Of a stretch of 64,000 bases of DNA, positions 56,243 to 64,000 are shown one piece after another; the first letter of the stretch is position 1, and every line of letters begins with the position of its first letter. A model generated the notes under the pieces. That model had not been told where the DNA came from. It did no database searches and was given only the letters and a program-made list of their open reading frames with translations. The stretch is from Rhyacophila brunnea (lineage: Eukaryota; Arthropoda; Insecta; Trichoptera; Rhyacophilidae): contig JAGYXB010001104.1 of NCBI GenBank assembly GCA_022495005.1, forward strand, positions 496,001 to 560,000. The letters run 5' to 3'. A program made the position numbers and the translations under genes.

Positions 56243-59200
56243 TAAAGCTTCATCGGTCATTTTTGTGGAAATTATGATGCTTCTTCACAGGTATCATACG
56301 ACTTTATAACTGAGGAGATGAATAAAAAACCGATACCTACTTTGTACATATAGTGGAACAGCGCCAAAATTTAAAAACTCTTTAACAACATTGGGGGAGG
56401 ACCTGAACAACGGATCCTCAATAAGAGGAAAAGACGTAATGTGACAACAGGTCGCAGTCAAAGCTTCCGCAAAATTTATAAAAATCCTTACTACGTCTAT
56501 TACACAATGAAGTTAACTGTATAATAGATTTACAGAGAAAAGATTAAAAAAACATATCTACTGTTGAAATAAAAAAGTGATATAGGTACCTATAGAATAA
56601 GTGATTTTTTTTGATTTTTAGTTTTCTGTCCCACATTATCACATTGAAACTATCGTTTTATTTACATTATTTAAAAAAAAATCACTGTGAATTCATTATT
56701 TCACCTCAACTGAAAAGATAGTAATGGTCACTTGTATGGTTTATACCTCTCAACAGACGATTTTACATAGTTTGGTTTAGTCAGGTGGTATTTTGACCAT
56801 TACTAACGATCTCCAAAAAAACATTTTTTTAATGATTATCTATTTGTTTAATAGAATGTAAGTATTTAATTAAGAATTAGCCTCTGTTTCAATGTCGTTG
56901 GTAGGTACATATTGTATGTAAACTAACGAGGTCGGCACATACCTAGTTGCCCTATTGATCCAACGGTGCATTTAATCTTCGAATTTTTTCTTTGCGAAAA
57001 CATTGAATCCATATTTTACAATATTAAAAAATGTTTTCATGTTAATATTCTGCATTGCAATTAATATGTTTTCGCCGATTCTTATTTAGCCCGCCGGCCG
57101 GAGATTGAGCGTTGCATAATATAAATAACAAAATTAAATTTGATGTGGAGATCGCGTGATTCATTCTCGTAACTTCCAAAACAGAATATATGGATTTGTA
57201 TTACGTTATGATGAGTTTAATGATCACTAATCGGTTTCATCTCTAAAATGTGTTTAAGGCGAAGCCAGCGCTGCGAGTTAACCTTAATACAGACAGACCT
57301 ACATAAATACATTATCTCGTGACCAAACTATACAATCGTTTTTAAACTTTGCCAAAACATTATGATCGTGCACAAACATATGGTTGAAACTTGAATCTCA
57401 ACTCAACTGCAAATGAAATATAGTTTGGAAAGCCCACATTATACAAATCTGTGCACTTTAATCAAAATACCACGCGTCGCTACTTCCGATAAAACAGTAT
57501 TATTTTCTCCTCAAATATGGCCACACTTGTATGTTGATCAATGCTTCCACGTCGGAATACAAGAAAAACATGGTCATTTGCATAAAAAAATACATTTCTA
57601 ATGTTTTATGCAATGTTCATTTGTTTATCGACGGATGTGTGATGGACTAGGCTTAATGGCGTCGTGAAGCGAAAAAATGTTGTGGGTATTTGGATATTTT
57701 AAATATTTTTTATACAAATGTTGGCGGACAGATCTGATGTACAAGTAGGTGTGTATTAGGGTTTTACATAATATATACAACTATCACGTGGCGATAGTCC
57801 GGATTTCGGGGAATATTCTATGACATGCGTACAGTATAAATTATATTACACCACATTTTATATAGTATCAATTTCAATCAACATAATTTCGTAAGTATGT
57901 AAATTTTCTCGCCGTTCGACGTTTATACAACGCCATTATAAAATTTTCCGTGTAATATTTTATCCGACAATGTCAATTTTATTTTAGCATCATGTTGTCG
58001 ATTAATGTCTCTGAAATAATTTGCACCAAGAAATTGTGTTTGAATGTTAGCTGCATTATGTGTAAATTAATGTGGATGCAACGATCACGTCATCTTTGTT
58101 TGGTTTTAAAATGGACTGCATGAGTCAGATAATCTTGTCTAGTTATGGTCCGTTATTTCATTATTATGAAGAAAAAAACTCGACTTTGTTTCGCTAACCA
58201 TTTAGAAATATTGTAAATGTCAAAATTTCATGCGCTTTTTTCTTAGGTACGTCGGTGTTAATTCAATTCACTGCCGTTTGATTGTTTAACATAAATTAAA
58301 ATAATTTACCGCTATTTATAAATTTATATCATATTTCAATTATTTTATCGGTTATCTTACATTCGTATGTTATGTTATAAGTTATAATATAACCCAATCA
58401 CTATTGTTGGATTCGTCTACCTGCTAAATATAACAATACCTACATATTATATTTCACTAAAACGACATATTTTCAATTACTTATGCTTGATTCTCAAATA
58501 ATAATGAAACACATTCTTATAAGTATCTAATTATTTACTTATTTAATAAACTGTTTTTATTGGACGAATAATTCATAAATCATAATATTTGAGAATGCTA
58601 GAGAACTATTATTAGTAGAATACCTTGATTAAAACCACAAGAGCAGTATTAATTATAGCTAATTTCGTCGTAAAGTTTTATAAGGTTTTAAAGGTTTATA
58701 ATTATTCGGTCAAATTTGTTTGTAAAATTATCTACAGTAATATTCTGTAGGTATACAGGTTGGTCCAACTGAGTGAAAATTTCGTAACCTTTTTGTTTTT
58801 AAATATTTTAATTTTTTGCAAGCTTTAAAATATATTTTTTTTTTAAATTTAGATGGCTACGTTCTATTCATCTGAACGGTCTATTTTTATTACCTCAACG
58901 AAAACACCATCATCCATAGTCCGGATTATAGATCGATTGAAAACGCGATAAATTTGAGGTGTTATAATTAAATATGATTACTGATTTGATATTCTTCTAA
59001 AAGAAAAAGCAACACAACAATTTGTTTTGTGAAAATCACACAGGCCATTATATCAAAGGAAATGCGTTTGATAAAAAAATGCGGTTTTACAAGAATTATA
59101 GACAATGAAATACCGCATGTCCGCACACATCAGTCACCATTCATACAATTTGACATATTTACATTGTCACTTCACTTACAACGTTTTCCTGTGATGTCAA

Positions 59201-59332
59201 TAATTTCGAAATCTTCATTATTACAATCGTTCATGTATATTTTATAACGTTTTTGTTAGCTCGTATTCTTATTTGTCCTTTGGTTCTTTGTCCGGTACAA
59301 ATCAAGTATGATTGACAAGCAATTGATTTTTA
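56243..59332 (+). other. Intron 2, region without a recognised gene
   Basis: AT-rich sequence. Short frames at 57413-57601 and 59029-59247 have no domain or splice support. Confidence 0.35.
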
Positions 59333-59690
59333 ACTAACTTCCCGACTAGCTAGACATTTGACACTTTTAGAATATATCAGAACACGATGCCAATGCATTT
59401 TTTTAATACTTTTAGCCATCTTTAAGTAGAATTGAATTCATTTTCTGTTAATTCTGTTTTGTATGAAAAGTTATTTCGACCCCATTATTGGTTGTTAGGG
59501 GTCTAAGGTCCTAGCAACAAAATTATCAACTATAACGTGCGTTAGTTACTATGGGAATCAATACGACATGTCTAGTACAAATTTTTTGATCGTTTAAGCT
59601 AGTCAAGTCAAGTTTATATGGTTAAACAGAATTTTAAAACGTTGTATATAAAAAGTTCTTTTTATCTTGTAATTATTTAATTATTAATTT
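59333..59690 (-). repeat. Repeat E, copy 2
   Basis: The reverse complement of 47738-48090, beginning AACTTCCCGACTAGCTAG and ending AAAGTTCTTTTTATCTTGTAA. It lacks the C-run terminus found beside copy 1. Confidence 0.7.
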
Positions 59691-60940
59691 TATAATTTAC
59701 TTTCTTTCTGAGGGATTCTAGACACTTTTTGAATTATGAGAAAATTTTGACCTTTTTTCTGTCATCTAATCTAGCTTATAATATTTTCTTATCTTATTTG
59801 GCATATTTTTAGTTGGCAATACTGCTTGACCTACATAATGTAATTTTATCCTTACTCAAAATAAAATTAATTGATGATTCACATGTTGGTTAATTCGACT
59901 AATTTAGTATAATATCCCCAATTAGTCAACTTATAGTTAGGTATTAATTATTAAACGGATTTTCAGAGAATGACCGCGTTGTACCTATGTGGTAAAATTT
60001 AGTCTAATTTTTATTAATAATATTTTTTTTACAAAATTGGTGTTACTTTCAATAATATTATCATAATATAAAAACAAATGTTTCATGATTATTTTTTTTT
60101 TGCATAAAACGAAACTGACTACAATGTTCTGCTTTTATACTTTTCCCCAGGAATTGATTGCCAGCATTATCTGAATTCTGTATCCAGATGATAAGAACTA
60201 CCCATTAATGATTTCAAAAACAAAGTATTAGTTCCACCCGGAAGTCAAATCAAAACGAATATGTGCCTACCTATTGCATGATACCACTCTCTTGGGAAGA
60301 TTATGATATTTATTGTGACTAACTTTCCGTACAAATTACTTTTAAAATCAATGTGTTTTCCAAATGTGGTACGTTTACTTTTATGCGAAAGATTTCGAAA
60401 AAAATCGATAGGAAATTCAGAATGAGATAAAAAAAAAGACATCGAATCTGTTTATGAAGAGACATTTTTATTTTTAATTGGAAAAGTAGAGTAGGTGCGC
60501 CAGTAAATCTTATCTCCCTAATGGGGTACTAGCATATTGCAGGTTTAGAAACACTGCTTTATACTATTGTAGCTTCATTTATGTATCGGTATCATTGTTT
60601 TAAATAATTCAATTAATGTATGATATACAATATAATATTATAGATGACGTGGTTTTTCCAATAATGCAGATCGAAGTTTATGACAATCAGGCAATCTTAT
60701 TTTAATGCAACAGATGTACGGTCACAATGGCGATTTACATATTTCGATTACTGTTTTCATGAGATGATAATTAAATTCTTAACTTAATAAATTCGTAGGA
60801 AAATGCAGTTGAATCAAAGTGTCAAGCCCTCCACTGAGTGTTTGAGTGAAAGTCATAAATTTTATAAAGTCAGTAATAGTGTAAGTTTATATTTAAAAAA
60901 AACCTCTCGATCCTTGTGACTACAAATGAAGGGCTACATG
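59691..60940 (+). other. Intron 2, region without a recognised gene
   Basis: AT-rich sequence; nothing recognised. Confidence 0.35.
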
Positions 60941-60948
60941 TGATAGAT

Positions 60949-61662
60949 CGGTGATGGTGAACCTATGGCACGCGAGATGATTTTGCTTGGCAGGCAGATT
61001 TTATATTGAAGAGAGAGAAAAAAATATATATATATAAAAATATTATTTTTTACAAAAAAGTTTTATAAATAAATACATATCAAGTATATAGGTAGGTACC
61101 TAATATTAAAAAATAATGACGATATAGTCATGCTTATTTTCTTCGGTTTTAAATAATATTTTTACCAATAATATATACCAATCGATGCGCCAATGGAAAC
61201 GACGAAATTCGTGCATAGATGACAGATCGCATTATATAAAAAAAGCAGGCAGATACTGTTCAAGCATAAGTCATACATTTAATTTAAATCGCATGGGTCG
61301 GTCCCTAGGTTTTATGCAACACAGATAATTTTATAACACAGACCTTATCAGGCGGCGGGGGCAGCCGCATCGCTAACCTCTGATTTTAATCAATTTACAA
61401 TCATTGTACAATGCTTGAGACCACTGCAGTGAGAGAATGCCTCAACTGATTATATCAATTCTGGCGTAAATTTGTATCTAAAGAACCAAACTAAGTATTA
61501 CAGTTATACTCAAGGACTCAATTATAGTTTTTGAGCTTTTTTAATAGAATTCTTATAACTATTTTTTCCCTATGAAAAACTGTTTGGCACGTCAAACAGT
61601 CAAAAAATAATATTTAGGAAATTTTGGCACGCATATCTACGTTAAAAGGTTCGCCAACCCTG
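60949..61662. mobile_element. hAT MITE family D, copy 2, with 8-bp target duplication
   Basis: 714 bp. The left end CGGTGATGGTGAACCTATGG and the right end inverted CAGGGTTGGCGAACCTTTT share the GGxGAACCT core followed by GGCACGCG in both. The flanks TGATAGAT (60941-60948) and TAATAGAT (61663-61670) match at 7 of 8 positions. The interior aligns with 45660-46289. Confidence 0.75.
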
Positions 61663-62183
61663 TAATAGATTGTACATATTATTACAGTCATATTATGTGC
61701 AAATTTTCAGACTCGCAAATGAAGTTGTTTTTTCCCATGATATTAACATTGTTTTTGAAAAGCTCCTATCTCAGCGTTTCAAAACTACTTCGAAGAAGAT
61801 ATAGAAGTTCACATGAATTCAAGAGCCAATCAGACCCCAATCTATAGCTAACATTACATTGGCAGAGGAAAATAGTCTAATTGAGCTCTCTTCCTGACGA
61901 TACAAAGGAAAACATGTCGATTTCGATTTTCAATGGTAACTGTAATAAATATCGCTTAAAACTCAATGCCGAACGAGAACTAATGAGAGTAACTTGTGTC
62001 TGGATGGTTTTCACGAATTCAGAAATTGTATGGTGCACTGCGGACCCACCCATCTCAATAATTCTCATTTTTTAGAGTGCTATGAAAAATCTTTATTTAT
62101 CAAGGGAGCTGTGAAACGAAAAAGCTTGAAAACGACTGCTGTATAATGGCACACTAATATAATGGATTTTCTTCCGTTTTCAG

Positions 62184-62407
62184 CATCGGGGCAGTCTGCT
62201 ACCTTCCAGTCTCTCCACTTTATGCGAGGAGTAGTGTCCAGGGTTTTGGCTGTACTCCGTACCAAGCAGGACAACTCCCTCCTGGCAATGATGCCGGCAC
62301 CGCAGATGTGTCCACGATCTGCCATCGCTACCAGTCGGAATGGCCGCCGAACCATGGAGGACCGACATGTCGTTATCGATGACTTCTCTAGACTCTTCGA
62401 TATACCA
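62184..62407 (+). CDS. PPM1E/PPM1F-like protein phosphatase, coding exon 3
   Basis: A 224-bp exon, residues 121-195, preceded by TTCCGTTTTCAG. The translation includes FQSLHFMRGVVSRVLAVL and then NGRRTMEDRHVVIDDF and SRLFDIP. The RRxMEDRHV...F..LF block (E179, D180) is the first metal-binding motif of PP2C/PPM Ser/Thr phosphatases. It matches the PPM1E/PPM1F (POPX2/POPX1, CaM-kinase phosphatase) subgroup best, where RRKMEDRHVSLPSF-LF occurs. These enzymes dephosphorylate CaM kinases and PAK. The exon is taken to end at GATATACCA|GTGCGT, phase 0; the frame reads on for 42 codons into probable intron, so the donor is inferred. The DGHGG motif would be in the next exon, outside the window. Confidence 0.85.
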
Positions 62408-63208
62408 GTGCGTAGGATTTGTTGTAACTACTTGATACCACTCTTAAAAACTGCTCGACATATAATTATCGACAACCTTGTTTTTATTTTAGTATGGTGT
62501 CAATATAATTATAATTTTACAGAAAAGGTCGATTAACAAGTCAACTCAACAGGTATCTGTCAAAATAATGTTATCTCCTTCTGAGAATTCCTATGGTGAA
62601 ATTATATCATCATAGTGGATATTAGTGTTTTAACTTTGTCCATTTAGTCTTTCAGTGAAATTTTGTTTATGAAAAGAACAAATATCATTTTTAAATAGTT
62701 TTTTTTACCTGTATGGTCATTTATTCATTTTCGAGTCATCATGAATCATGCAATGAAAAGGACAAACGTGATGTTTAAAAGATTTTTCTCCAGTATCCAT
62801 CATTTTATGTGTTTTTAAGTGGTTAAACCGTTTGCATGTTTATAAACAAACATCATATTTTAAATAGGTTTTTTTCACAAGCGCTGAGGAAATATATGCT
62901 TTCAAAGTGGGCCGTAATCCATCCTAAAAGTTTGGGAAACTCTAGATACATGTTCATGATGAAGTTTTGGCACTATTCTGACACAAATGTATTAACTCGT
63001 TAACTGCTGACCACTTAATGACCACATTTAATTATAATGTTAATTGCTACGCGCTAGGGTGCGGTTTGCGCATTGAACGACTTAATAGAGTAATATCAGA
63101 TGACATTTCATAGGGTGATGATATTCACACCCTGGGATACATTATCAAAAAAAAATCCACTTCTTGAAGTATGTTCGTGAAGCATCTAATAATCAAATAA
63201 ATCACAGA
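62408..63208 (+). other. Start of intron 3 of the PPM1-like gene
   Basis: AT-rich sequence after exon 3. It holds a partial copy (62995-63080) of the interleaved palindrome at 48166-48316. No exon with the DGHGG motif was found before the window ends. Confidence 0.5.
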
Positions 63209-63210
63209 TA

Positions 63211-64000
63211 CAGTAGATTCCTGATTATCCGGGCTAATGGTGGGGAGAGGCGGCACGGATAAATGAAAAACACGGATAACCTGAACTACAGTTTTTTCTT
63301 TTTAAAATAGTAGGTACATAATATCATGTATACATTTCTGAAACAGACAATTATTTTAACATATTGTTTAATAATCATTATTTATATAGAAAATCTGTGA
63401 TTTTGTTTTTTTTTGCAGGAATCTCACATATTATTTATTAGCTTTGACTTTATTTACCCGCTATAACACTTTTTCATTATGTTGAGAAAATCAACAAAAA
63501 CTTTTTGAACTAAAAAGGTTTTTGAATGTTACAGTAGTGTTATAGCGGGATTTGATAGACACATTGATTTTGTTTCATAAATGACAGTTAATCGTTGCAG
63601 CTTTTGAAAGAGTCGATAAAATTTTCATACAGAGATTTTAATAATGAATCCAACGATATATATATCTTAATTATTTCAAAAAAATGTTATAGCGGGTTTT
63701 GAAACTCAGCGACACATATACAGTTTAAATTGTAAATTATCAAAAAAAATGTCTCAAATTGCAAGCTTCGTATTTTTCCGCTAGGTGCCTCTGGGAAGTA
63801 GAGGATTTGCCTTAAAGATGTAACATTAGGTGTTAAAAATTTTGCAACCATTACGGCGTTGTCCGTTTTCAATATGCTTTCATTTGGATGAGAAGAAGCA
63901 TTATCTAATAAGCGCACTGCTTTCTGTGGCAACCCCTTAATTTTCAAAACATCTCTCACAAAAAATCAACTTCATGTTTACAAAAGCGAGCGATTTAAAA
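63211..64000 (-). mobile_element. pogo/Tigger-type transposon, partial
   Basis: A terminus CAGTAGATTCCTGATTATCC at 63211 is preceded by TA (63209-63210). It is followed by GGATAAATGAAAAACACGG, matching Tigger/jerky-like termini (CAGTAGACTCxCGATTATCCG). A transposase fragment in the opposite orientation lies inside (63687-63962). The element continues past the right edge of the window. Confidence 0.65.
63687..63962 (-). pseudogene. Tigger/jerky-like DDE transposase fragment
   Basis: The minus-strand frame reads VRDVLKIKGLPQKAVRLLDN and ASSHP, then KFLTPNVTSLRQ. KGLPxKALLLLDNAPSHP and FLPPNVTALIQPMDQG are hallmarks of DDE_1 (pogo/Tigger) transposases, with one catalytic Asp in LLDN. After NVTSLRQ the sequence departs from the family, so the next catalytic Asp (PMDQG) is lost. 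An in-frame stop lies just upstream (63966-63968). This copy is inactive. Confidence 0.75.

Noticed and set aside
62080..62368. Minus-strand frames opposite exon 3
   Set aside because: Shadows of the phosphatase exon; the plus-strand reading has the conserved PP2C motif and matching intron phases.
1..64000. CRISPR arrays, operons, bacterial promoters or ribosome binding sites
   Set aside because: No spaced direct repeats of array type, and gene structure is clearly eukaryotic with introns.

Overview
The window looks like nuclear DNA from an insect. It is very AT-rich, genes are split by large introns with GT/AG junctions, and most of the sequence is transposon-derived. Short TTAGG/CCTAA runs, many hAT-type elements and the overall base texture suggest a hemipteran, possibly an aphid-like sternorrhynchan. 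That placement is an inference, not something shown by a marker gene.

One host gene frames the window. Three plus-strand exons (2320-2552, 20828-20955, 62184-62407) join in phase and encode the first 195 residues of a PP2C/PPM-family phosphatase of the PPM1E/PPM1F (POPX, CaM-kinase phosphatase) type. The third exon carries the start of the catalytic domain with the R-x3-MED metal-binding motif. The next exon, which should carry the DGHGG motif, lies to the right of the window. The introns are about 18.3 kb and 41.2 kb and hold almost everything else.

The largest inserted item is a complete antisense Ty3/Gypsy LTR retrotransposon (26233-35306). It has 1364-bp LTRs differing at only two positions, a 4-bp GTAG target duplication, a primer binding site and one intact protease-RT-RNase H-integrase frame. 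Its gag is reduced to a short, frame-broken remnant ending in a zinc knuckle and an in-frame UGA. The element landed inside an older tRNA-derived SINE.

The rest is a patchwork. A Tc1/mariner-like MITE lies at 383-1402, a hAT derivative with 8-bp duplications at 7956-8811, a small hAT-like MITE at 8869-9222, an intact SINE with a 14-bp duplication at 11805-11991, and a long-TIR MITE at 14307-15097. A LINE reverse-transcriptase relic at 16108-17020 is split by a MITE (16355-16932). A second LINE relic with a hAT relic lies at 18190-19210, a 51-bp-armed hairpin at 20355-20503, and a 3.3-kb element with ~650-bp inverted arms at 21503-24761. More hAT MITEs lie at 42601, 46309, 48706, 55659 and 60949, and a pogo/Tigger element runs off the right edge. 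One GC-richer minus-strand open segment ending in a consensus splice donor (49605-49744) may be the first coding exon of a nested antisense gene. No CRISPR, rRNA or convincing functional tRNA gene was seen.
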